Below are positions 51,017 through 58,531 of a DNA stretch of 64,000 nt, piece after piece. The DNA is taken from the NCBI RefSeq assembly GCF_003050835.1, contig NZ_QAOJ01000012.1, positions 124,001-188,000 on the forward strand, in the 5' to 3' direction. How positions within the stretch are numbered: position 1 is the stretch's first letter; each line of letters begins with the position of its first letter. The notes beneath the pieces were generated by a model. The model saw nothing but the letters and a program-made list of their open reading frames with translations. It was not told where the DNA came from and did no database searches. The position numbers and the translations under genes were made by a program. The stretch comes from Pseudomonas sp. GV071. Lineage in GTDB: Bacteria > Pseudomonadota > Gammaproteobacteria > Pseudomonadales > Pseudomonadaceae.

Positions 51017-52460
51017 GGGTAGTGCTCCCGTCGTTGCCATCATGGTTCTGGTCAGCTTCCAGGCCTTCACCCGGTGCCGACAACGGCCGCGCCGGGGTGC
51101 GGTGCTGGCCAGGACCGCCAATACCTTGTTCCTTGCCCTCGTCGGTGACCGGGCCTTTACGCACCAGACGCACCATGTAACCGAGGCCGACGCCAAACAG
51201 GGCGAAGTACACCACCACAAACAGAATCAGGGTCAGGCTCATCTGCGCGAAGCTGTGGTTGGACGAGGCGTCCGCCGTGCGCATCAGGCCGTACACCACC
51301 CAGGGCTGGCGCCCGACTTCAGTGGTGAACCAGCCGGCGAGAATCGCGATCAGCCCGGAAGGCCCCATCCAGAGCGCCAGGTAGAGGAACGGTCGGGACT
51401 CATACAGCTTGCCGCGAAAGCGCAGCCACAGGCTCCACAGCCCGCAGAAAATCATCAGAAAGCCGAGGCCGACCATGACCCGGAATGACCAGAACACGAT
51501 GGTGGAATTGGGCCGGTCTTCGGGCTTGAACTCCTTCAGCGCTGGCACTTGTTTGTCCAGGCTGTGGGTCAGGATCAGGCTACCGAGGTAGGGAATCTCC
51601 ACGGCGAAGCGGGTCTTTTCCGCTTTCATGTCTGGCCAGCCAAACAGGATCAGCGGGGTCGGCTCGTCACCGACGTTTTCCCAGTGGCCTTCGATGGCAG
51701 CGATTTTGGCTGGCTGGTGCTTGAGGGTGTTAAGGCCGTGGAAATCGCCAATCACCGCCTGGACCGGGGCGACGATCAGCGCCATCCACATGGCCATCGA
51801 CAGCATGCGCCGGATCGCCGGGTTGTCGCGCTTGCGCAGCAGGTGCCAGGCCGCCGACGCGCCGACGAAAAACGCCGTGGCGAGGAACGCGGCGGTGGAC
51901 ATATGCAGCAGGCGATAGGGGAATGACGGGTTGAAAATGATCGCAAACCAATCCATCGGCACCACCCGGCCGTCGATAATCGCGTGGCCCTGCGGGGTCT
52001 GCATCCAGCTGTTGGAGGCGAGAATCCAGAAGGTCGAAATCAGCGTGCCGATGGCCACCATCACTGTGGCGAAGAAGTGCAGCCCAGGGCCTACGCGGTT
52101 CCAGCCAAACAGCATGACGCCAAGGAAACCGGCTTCGAGGAAGAAGGCCGTAAGCACTTCATAGGTCAGCAGCGGCCCGGTGACCGCCCCGGCAAAGTCG
52201 GAGAACGCGCTCCAGTTGGTGCCGAATTGATAGGCCATGACCAGGCCCGAGACCACGCCCATGCCAAAGTTGACGGCGAAGATCTTCGACCAGAAGTGGT
52301 ACAGGTCGCGGTAGGTTTCGTCATTGGTCTTCAGCCACAGACCTTCGAGCACCGCCAGGTAACTGGCCAGGCCGATGGTGATGGCCGGGAAGATGATGTG
52401 AAAGGAAATGGTGAACGCGAACTGCATGCGTGCCAGATCCAGCGCCTCTAAGCCAAACAT
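51006..52460 (-). CDS. cioA: Cyanide-insensitive bd-type quinol oxidase subunit I
   Basis: Encodes 484 residues. CydA family with haem ligands in 'MQFAFTISFHIIFPAITIGLASYL' (His19-type), 'GHW' and 'HM' positions; 'FWILASNSWMQTPQGHAI' and the short Q-loop 'HGLNTLKHQPAKIAAIEGHWEN' are characteristic of the Cio subgroup rather than E. coli CydA. The C-terminal 30 residues are hydrophilic. Together with cioB and the DUF2474 gene it forms one operon. An ANR-type half-perfect dyad is found about 147 bases upstream. Confidence 0.96.
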   Translation of the reverse strand: MFGLEALDLARMQFAFTISFHIIFPAITIGLASYLAVLEGLWLKTNDETYRDLYHFWSKIFAVNFGMGVVSGLVMAYQFGTNWSAFSDFAGAVTGPLLTYEVLTAFFLEAGFLGVMLFGWNRVGPGLHFFATVMVAIGTLISTFWILASNSWMQTPQGHAIIDGRVVPMDWFAIIFNPSFPYRLLHMSTAAFLATAFFVGASAAWHLLRKRDNPAIRRMLSMAMWMALIVAPVQAVIGDFHGLNTLKHQPAKIAAIEGHWENVGDEPTPLILFGWPDMKAEKTRFAVEIPYLGSLILTHSLDKQVPALKEFKPEDRPNSTIVFWSFRVMVGLGFLMIFCGLWSLWLRFRGKLYESRPFLYLALWMGPSGLIAILAGWFTTEVGRQPWVVYGLMRTADASSNHSFAQMSLTLILFVVVYFALFGVGLGYMVRLVRKGPVTDEGKEQGIGGPGQHRTPARPLSAPGEGLEADQNHDGNDGSTTHGH

Positions 52461-52606
52461 GGATATTCCTCATCAAAAACGGTCAGCGAGCGTTCTCCGG
52501 ACCTTGTGTTAGCCCCGGAAAATGGCAATCGGTTCAGGAAATTATTGTTATGGCGGGCCTATAAAAGGGTGGGCCAGGGACCCGGCACGGAGTACGAATG
52601 GGTGTA

Positions 52607-52620
52607 CTGACGTAGGTCAA
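52607..52620. promoter_or_regulatory. ANR/FNR-type box candidate upstream of cioAB
   Basis: On the minus strand TTGAC-CTAC-GTCAG; consensus TTGAT-N4-ATCAA. The arms TTGAC/GTCAG are inverted apart from the last base. A possible -10 TATAGG lies at 52559-52564. ANR is known to control cioAB in P. aeruginosa. Confidence 0.35.
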
Positions 52621-52719
52621 AGCCTAGCGCGTTTAGGGGATTGGGGATTATGTGGTGGATTGTCGCGCGAAGCTTTGGATTGGATTGAATTGGTGGAGTT
52701 CTTCTTTACCGCGTTGGCT

Positions 52720-52985
52720 GAACGTTTTGTTTCGCGCCTTACGCGCGAGTTTCTTTTTCCAGTCGTCGGTGAGCCGAACCATAAAAAAAAATCCAAAAAA
52801 TCTTGCCCCAACCTCGGCCCTACGCTGCGCTTCGGGTCCCCTCCTTCCGGCCCCTGGAGCGGCGACGGAGCGAGGGGAGTTTTCACGCAGTGAAAACCCA
52901 AGGTGGGGGCAAGCGTTTTGCCTACTTTTCCGCGACTGGAAAAGTAGGTCGCGCGTAAGGCGCGAAACAAAACGCCCAGCCCACG
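52720..52985. repeat. 265-bp inverted-repeat element, possibly a non-autonomous mobile sequence
   Basis: The ends are ~45-base imperfect inverted repeats: left GTTTTGTTTCGCGCCTTACG (52729 onward) and right CGTAAGGCGCGAAACAAAAC (near 52953-52972), each followed inward by a CCAGTCG/CGACTGG block. A second inverted pair CTTGCCCC / GGGGCAAG lies inside, and GTTTTCACGCAGTGAAAAC forms a hairpin. Both strands show open frames but these follow from the symmetry. Together with the cioA promoter region it makes up the 650 bases without a gene between 52461 and 53108. Confidence 0.7.
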
Positions 52986-53108
52986 CGATAACCCAGAAAA
53001 ACACCAAACAAAAACCGGGCGATCAGTGGCCGCCCCAAGCCACTCTCAACCCACCTCATGCTAGCCTGTCGCCCCTCCTCCCCCGCCCGACCCAAGACTC
53101 CCTACGCC

Positions 53109-54335
53109 ATGTCCACATCCGGCTCGCAGCTGCTCCGTCACCAAACCCCATTCCTGAAATTCTGGCTAGCCCGCGTCTGCACCGCCAGTGGCTTCCAGAT
53201 GCTCACCGTCGCCATCGGTTGGCACATGTACCAACTCACCGGCAATGTCATGGACCTGGGCTGGGTCGGCCTGGTGGAGTTCCTCCCGCGGGTGCTGTTC
53301 ATGCTGCACACCGGCCACGTCGCCGACCGTTATGACCGGCGCAAGGTGGCTGCCATCTGCCAAGCCTGCCAAGCCATGATCGCCTTCGCCCTGGTGCTGG
53401 GCAGCACCAGCGGCGACGTCACCCGCGAGATGATCTTCGTGCTGGCCTTCCTGCTCGGCAGTACCCGCGCCTTCGAAATGCCGGCGACCCAGGCGTTGCT
53501 ACCCAGCCTGGTGCCAGCAGCGTTGTTTCCGGCGGCGATTGCCGCGTCGTCGTCGGCGATTCAGACCGCCACCATCGTCGCCCCGGCGCTCGGTGGTTTT
53601 CTGTATGCCTTTGGCAGCATCTGGGTCTATGCGCCAACCACGGCGCTGTATGTCATCGCCTGCTGCCTGATGCTCAGCCTGCCGAAAAACCAGGCCAAGC
53701 TGAATCAGGAGCGGCCGTCGATCCATTCGCTGCTGGCGGGTATTCGTTTTATCCGCAGCCGCCCGGACATCTTCGGCGCCATCTCCCTGGACCTGTTTGC
53801 CGTGCTGCTCGGCGGTGCCACTGCGCTGCTGCCGGTGTTCGCCAAGGACATTCTGCTCACCGGCCCCTGGGGCCTGGGCATGCTGCGTTCGGCGCCGGCG
53901 GTGGGGGCGTTGTTGATGGCGTTCTGGATTGCGCGTTTCCCGATCAAGCGCAAGGTCGGCCGGGTGATGTTCATTGCGGTGGGCGTATTTGGCGTGGCGA
54001 CTATCGCCTTCGGCCTGTCGACGTCCTTCTGGTTCTCGCTGCTGGTGCTGGCGATTCTCGGCGCGGCGGACATGATCAGCATGGTCATCCGCGGCGCCTT
54101 CGTGCAGTTGGAAACCCCGGACGCCATGCGCGGCCGGGTCAGTGCGGTGAATGGTTTGTTCATCGGCGCGTCGAATCAGCTCGGTGAGTTCGAGTCCGGG
54201 CTTACCGCGCATTGGCTGGGCACGGTGAATGCCGTGGTGCTCGGCGGGGTCGGCACCCTGCTGATCACCGGCACCTGGTACAAGCTGTTCCCGACCCTGG
54301 CGCAGCGCGAAACCTTGAGCGCGCCAGACAAGTAG
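53109..54335 (+). CDS. MFS transporter, MFS_3/EntS-like
   Basis: Encodes 408 residues from ATG 53109 (no good ribosome site; an upstream in-frame ATG at 53058 lies nearer the repeat). About twelve helices: 'FWLARVCTASGFQMLTVAIGWHMYQLTGNVMDLGWVGLVEFLPRVLFMLHTGHVADRYDRRKVA', 'GSTRAFEMPATQALLPSLVP', 'GAFVQLETPDAMRGRVSAVNGLFIGASNQLGEFESG'. These are typical of the EntS-like exporters, many of unknown substrate. A GTTGGG repeat follows its stop. Confidence 0.92.
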   Translation: MSTSGSQLLRHQTPFLKFWLARVCTASGFQMLTVAIGWHMYQLTGNVMDLGWVGLVEFLPRVLFMLHTGHVADRYDRRKVAAICQACQAMIAFALVLGSTSGDVTREMIFVLAFLLGSTRAFEMPATQALLPSLVPAALFPAAIAASSSAIQTATIVAPALGGFLYAFGSIWVYAPTTALYVIACCLMLSLPKNQAKLNQERPSIHSLLAGIRFIRSRPDIFGAISLDLFAVLLGGATALLPVFAKDILLTGPWGLGMLRSAPAVGALLMAFWIARFPIKRKVGRVMFIAVGVFGVATIAFGLSTSFWFSLLVLAILGAADMISMVIRGAFVQLETPDAMRGRVSAVNGLFIGASNQLGEFESGLTAHWLGTVNAVVLGGVGTLLITGTWYKLFPTLAQRETLSAPDK

Positions 54336-54368
54336 GTTGGGTTGAGCGCAGCGAAGCCCAACGAGACG
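54332..54368. repeat. GTTGGG-type palindromic repeat
   Basis: GTAGGTTGGGTTGAGCGCAG then CGAAGCCCAACGAGACG, between two convergent genes, and touching the MFS stop. Confidence 0.85.
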
Positions 54369-54369
54369 A

Positions 54370-56610
54370 TCAAAGCAGCTTGTCGAGGGTGATCGGCAGC
54401 TCGCGAATCCGTTTGCCGGTGGCGTGATACACGGCATTGGCGACGGCCGCGGCAACGCCCACCAGGCCGATTTCGCCGACGCCCTTGGAGCCCAGGGCGT
54501 TGACGATGCTGTCCTGCTCATCGACAAAAATCACCTCGATCTCGCCCATATCGGCATGCACCGGCACGTGGTATTCGGCGAAGTTGTGATTGATAAAGCG
54601 GCCCAGTTCATGGTCCATCTGCGTCTCTTCCTGCAGGGCCATGCCGATACCCCAGACCACGCCACCGAGAATCTGGCTGCGCGCGATTTTCGGGTTGACC
54701 ACCCGCCCCGCCGCGATGGCGCTGACCACCCGGCTGACGCGCACTTTGCCCAAGGCCTCGTCCACCCGCACCTCCACGAACACGGCCGAATGGGTGGCGG
54801 TGGCGTAGGGTTCGCGTTTTTTTGCATCGGGCTCGGCGTCCACCTGGGCCTGCATCTGCGCACTGCTGCTGCTGCGCACGATCTCGGCCAGCGCCAGCTG
54901 CTGGCTGGGGTCGGCCTTCAGAAGCAGCTGGCCGTCGACGAACTCGACCTGGTCCCGACTGACGTCGGCAAACGGCGAATCGTCGATTTCCTGCGCTGCC
55001 TCCAGGAGCTGTTTCTGCAAGGCTGTGCAGGCTTGCTGCACCGCACTGCCCACCGAGGAGATGGTGAACGAGCCGCCTTGCAGCGGTGCGGTGGGCAGGC
55101 TGGAGTCGCCGATCAGCACCTGCACGTTGTCGCTGCTCACGCCCATGGCGGCTGCGGCGATCTGGGTCAGGGCGGTGTAAGTGCCGGTGCCAATATCGGT
55201 GGTGGCGCTGCTCACGTGCAGGCGGCCATCGCCGTCGAGCACCACACGGGCACTGGCTTTTTGTTGCATCGCTTCCCACACCCCGGTGGCCACGCCCCAG
55301 CCCAGCAGCTCATGGCCATCGCGCATGCTGCGCGGTTCGGGCGAACGCTTGGCCCAGCCGAAACGCTCGGCGCCTTCGCTGTAGCACTCGCGCAGGGCTT
55401 TGCTGGAATAGGGTTTGTCTTCGTTCTGGTTGCGCTCGGTGTAGTTGCGCAGGCGCAGTTGCAGCGGGCAGATATTCGCCGCGTAGGCCAACTCGTCCAT
55501 CGCGCATTCGAGGGCGAAGACCCCGGAGGTAGCGCCGGGGGCGCGCATGTCCAGTGGGGTGAACACATCCAGCGGCACCAGTTGGTAATCCAGGGCCAGG
55601 TTGTCGCAGTGATAGAGCATGCCGGACCACTCCACCAGGTGTTCGGTGAAGTCTTCGAAGCGCGAGGTCTGGGCGACGGCCTGGTGCTTCACCGCCTGTA
55701 GCTTGCCGTCGGCATCGGCGCCGAGCGTCAGGCGCTGCACGGTCGGCGGGCGGTAGCCGAAGGTGAACATCTGCTGGCGGGTCAGGGCCAGGCGCACTGA
55801 ACGCTTGAGCTTGAGCGCGGCCATCACCGCCAGAGTGAGCTGGTACTGCGGGCGCAGGCCGGAGCCAAACGCGCCGCCGACAAAATGCGCCACCACCCGC
55901 ACGCTACCAGGCTCGAGGCCAAATACCTGCTCAACGTAAGTGCGGCAGTTCTGCGTGCCCTGGGTTTTGTCGTAGATCAGCAGGCCGCCGTCGGGCTGCA
56001 CGATCACGGTGGAGGCATGTGGCTCCATCGGGTTGTGGTGCTCGACCGGCGTGCGGTATTCCACCTCCACGGTGGCGCTGCTACGGGCCAGTGCCGCAGG
56101 CACATCACCGCGAAGTTTGGGTAACTCGGCGGGGGCTTTGTGGGCCTTGCCCAGCTGCGCGTTCAAGTCGGTTTGATGCGGCTCACTGTGGTAGTCGATC
56201 TGCACCTGCGCAGCGGCCATGCGCGCCTGCTCCAGGGTCTTGGCCACGACCAGCGCCACCGGCTGGCCGCTGTAGAGAATGCGGTCGTTGTACAACGGCC
56301 GGAACGGCGAGCCGTCGGCAGCATCGGCATCGCTATAGGACTCGTCGTAGCTGGCCAGCGCGGGGCGGTTGAGGTGGCTGAGCACCAGCAATACGCCCGG
56401 CAGCGCCAAGGCCGCACGGGCGTCGATAGCAACGATGCGGCCATGGGTGATGGGGCTGGAAATCACCCAGCCGTAGGTGAGCTCGGCGCTGTGAAAATCC
56501 GCCGCGTATTGCGCGCCGCCGGTGACCTTGGCGACGCCGTCGACACGGTCCATCGGTACGCCCATGGGCGCCTCCAGCGGCACGCTGAAAGGTTTGACGG
56601 TGGCAGTCAT
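54370..56610 (-). CDS. Molybdenum hydroxylase large subunit (PaoC/YagR-type, xanthine dehydrogenase family)
   Basis: Encodes 746 residues, the typical size. The two parts of the Mo-binding subunit are visible: 'MDRVDGVAKVTGGAQYAADFHSAELTYGWVISSPITHGRI', 'VEHHNPMEPHASTVIVQPDGGLLIYDKTQGTQ', 'GGAFGSGLRPQYQLTLAVMAA', 'ATTDIGTGTYTALTQIAAAAMG' and the catalytic Glu in 'GSKGVGEIGLVGVAAAVANAV'. It binds the Mo-cytosine-dinucleotide cofactor. With the next two genes it forms a periplasmic-type aldehyde oxidoreductase like E. coli PaoABC; here no export signal is seen on any subunit. Confidence 0.93.
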   Translation of the reverse strand: MTATVKPFSVPLEAPMGVPMDRVDGVAKVTGGAQYAADFHSAELTYGWVISSPITHGRIVAIDARAALALPGVLLVLSHLNRPALASYDESYSDADAADGSPFRPLYNDRILYSGQPVALVVAKTLEQARMAAAQVQIDYHSEPHQTDLNAQLGKAHKAPAELPKLRGDVPAALARSSATVEVEYRTPVEHHNPMEPHASTVIVQPDGGLLIYDKTQGTQNCRTYVEQVFGLEPGSVRVVAHFVGGAFGSGLRPQYQLTLAVMAALKLKRSVRLALTRQQMFTFGYRPPTVQRLTLGADADGKLQAVKHQAVAQTSRFEDFTEHLVEWSGMLYHCDNLALDYQLVPLDVFTPLDMRAPGATSGVFALECAMDELAYAANICPLQLRLRNYTERNQNEDKPYSSKALRECYSEGAERFGWAKRSPEPRSMRDGHELLGWGVATGVWEAMQQKASARVVLDGDGRLHVSSATTDIGTGTYTALTQIAAAAMGVSSDNVQVLIGDSSLPTAPLQGGSFTISSVGSAVQQACTALQKQLLEAAQEIDDSPFADVSRDQVEFVDGQLLLKADPSQQLALAEIVRSSSSAQMQAQVDAEPDAKKREPYATATHSAVFVEVRVDEALGKVRVSRVVSAIAAGRVVNPKIARSQILGGVVWGIGMALQEETQMDHELGRFINHNFAEYHVPVHADMGEIEVIFVDEQDSIVNALGSKGVGEIGLVGVAAAVANAVYHATGKRIRELPITLDKLL

Positions 56611-57596
56611 ACGGCCTCCCCGGCTTGCGCGGCATCGGTGAGGGCACGCACCACGGCCTGCCGCGCCAGTTGAATTTTGAAGCTGTTACGCCCCAGGCCA
56701 TTGGCGCCATCGAGCAGCAGGTCGGCGGCCAGGCGGAAATTCGCTACCGTCGCCGGCTTGCCCACCAGCACCGCTTCGGCATCGGTATTGCGCCAGGGTT
56801 TGTGCGCGACGCCGCCCAAGGCAAGGCGTGCTTCGCGGATCACATGGCCGTCGAGATCCAGCGCGGCGGCCACCGATACCAGGGCGAAGGCGTAGGACTC
56901 GCGGTCACGCACTTTCAGGTAGTGGCTGTGGCCGGCAAACCCGGCAGCGGGCAATTCGACGGCGGTGATCAGCTCGTTGTCCGCCAGCACATTGTCGCGG
57001 TGCGGCTCATCGCCTGGCAGGCGATGGAAGTCGGCGAAGGCGATCTGCCGGCTACCTTGCGGGCCCGCCACATGCACCACCGCCTGCAGCGCGGCGAGGG
57101 CCACGCACATGTCGGAGGGGTGAGTGGCCACGCAGTGTTCGCTGGCACCGAGAATCGCGTGGTTGCGGTTCAAACCGTGGCGCGCGCTGCAGCCCGAGCC
57201 AGGTTCACGTTTGTTGCACGGCGTGGCGGTGTCGTAGAAATACTGGCAGCGGGTGCGCTGCAGCAGGTTGCCGCCGGTGCTGGCCATGTTGCGCAACTGC
57301 GGCGAAGCGCCGGCCAGAATCGCCTGGGCCAGCACCGGGTAATCGTGCTCGACGCGCGGGTGCCAAGCCAGCTCGCTGTTGCTCACCAGGGCACCGATCA
57401 GCAGGCCGCCATCCATGGTGTCCGTCACTTCATGCAGAGGCAGCCCGGTGATGTCGATCAGCCGTTGCGGGCGCTCGACGTTCTCTTTCATCAGGTCGAT
57501 CAGGTTGGTGCCGCCGGCGATAAACCGCGCGTGCGGGCCTGCCAGTTGCAGCGCCTCGTCCACCGCTGTGGGCCGTGCGTAGGTGAACGGGCTCAT
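56607..57596 (-). CDS. FAD-binding subunit of the molybdenum hydroxylase (PaoB/YagS-type)
   Basis: Encodes 329 residues. FAD-binding 'HARFIAGGTNLIDLMKENVERPQRLIDITGLP' and 'LAGASPQLRNMASTGGNLLQRTRCQYFYDTATPCNKREPGSGCSARHGLNRNHAIL' hold an extra cysteine cluster (CX11CX8C region plus 'SEHCVATHPSDMC'), the hallmark of PaoB-type subunits that bind a [4Fe-4S] cluster in addition to FAD. The gene overlaps both neighbours by four bases. It passes electrons from the Mo and Fe-S sites to the acceptor. Confidence 0.92.
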   Translation of the reverse strand: MSPFTYARPTAVDEALQLAGPHARFIAGGTNLIDLMKENVERPQRLIDITGLPLHEVTDTMDGGLLIGALVSNSELAWHPRVEHDYPVLAQAILAGASPQLRNMASTGGNLLQRTRCQYFYDTATPCNKREPGSGCSARHGLNRNHAILGASEHCVATHPSDMCVALAALQAVVHVAGPQGSRQIAFADFHRLPGDEPHRDNVLADNELITAVELPAAGFAGHSHYLKVRDRESYAFALVSVAAALDLDGHVIREARLALGGVAHKPWRNTDAEAVLVGKPATVANFRLAADLLLDGANGLGRNSFKIQLARQAVVRALTDAAQAGEAV

Positions 57597-58165
57597 GCCG
57601 CATCCCCTTTGTTGATAAGGGCTGGGTCAATCAGCGCCGGGGCGCTGGTCTCCAGCTCGCCGCGGCAGGCCGGCAAGGCCTCTTCGATGGCCGCGAGAAT
57701 GTTGTTGTAGGCGCCACAGCGGCACAGGTTGCCGCTCATTTGCTCGCGGATATCGGCGCGGCTGTGGGCGTGGTTTTCCCCGGCCATGGCCAGCGCCGAG
57801 CAGATCTGCCCGGGCGTGCAATAGCCGCACTGGAAGGCGTCGTGCTTGATAAAGGCGCGCTGCAAGGCATGCAGTTCATCACCATTGGCCACCCCTTCGA
57901 TGGTGGTCAGCTCGGCGCCGTCATGCATCACCGCCAGGGTCAGGCAACTGTTGATGCGCTTGCCATCCAGCAGCACCGTGCAGGCGCCACATTGGCCGTG
58001 GTCGCAGCCCTTCTTGGTACCGGTGAGGTGCAGTTGTTCGCGGAGTAGGTCGAGCAGTGTGGTCCAGGCTTGCACCTGCACACGGCGCTGCTCGCCGTTG
58101 ATGTTCAAACGAAGGGTGTGCGGGGCGAACAGGTCATCGCCCTGCCCTGCCTGGGTGGTCGTCAT
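57593..58165 (-). CDS. 2Fe-2S subunit of the molybdenum hydroxylase (PaoA/YagT-type)
   Basis: Encodes 190 residues. First cluster 'GTKKGCDHGQCGACTVLLDGKRINSCLTLA', second cluster 'FQCGYCTPGQICSALAM' and 'GNLCRCGAYNNILAAI', as in all xanthine-oxidase-type small subunits. E. coli PaoA has a Tat signal before this region; this protein begins 'MTTTQAGQGDDLFAPHTLRLNINGEQ' without one, so the complex is probably cytoplasmic. First gene of the three. Confidence 0.94.
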   Translation of the reverse strand: MTTTQAGQGDDLFAPHTLRLNINGEQRRVQVQAWTTLLDLLREQLHLTGTKKGCDHGQCGACTVLLDGKRINSCLTLAVMHDGAELTTIEGVANGDELHALQRAFIKHDAFQCGYCTPGQICSALAMAGENHAHSRADIREQMSGNLCRCGAYNNILAAIEEALPACRGELETSAPALIDPALINKGDAA

Positions 58166-58531
58166 AGAGGCCTCACGGTAATCGGCTGCCGCGTGAAAAA
58201 ACGGCGGCGCAGTTGGCTGCGTCTATGGGTTACGACTTGGCGGCAAAAGGATGTGTTCAGGTTTTTTCCGGACGCGTTTGCAACCGCTGGACACAGGTGA
58301 CCATTCATCGCACTACCCGGCAAATGGCCATAGCACCTACAGCCCCCGTAAACCCTCGCATCGCCCCGCTTCGCTTGCCGGGAAAAGGGCCCGTAACCGC
58401 AGCGCCGCCCCGTCCTTGACGCTTACAGGGGGAACCATCGGAAAAAAACGGCAGTCGGAACCTTGTCCCGCCAACTCGCTTAGCACCCTTAGCAACTCCG
58501 TTGGCAACCCTGATTACCGCGAGGAGGCCTT
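58166..58531. other. Gene-free region between molybdenum hydroxylase and opgG
   Basis: 366 bases between divergent operons. It must hold both promoters. I see no clear dyad, sigma-54 element or repeat in it, only a G-rich GAGGAGG ribosome site for opgG at its right end. Confidence 0.6.

Noticed and set aside
52522..53007. Several frames of 100-230 residues on both strands
   Set aside because: They overlie the inverted-repeat element and mirror each other (Arg/Lys-rich with 'RAL RASFFFQ'-like ends), as foldback symmetry predicts.
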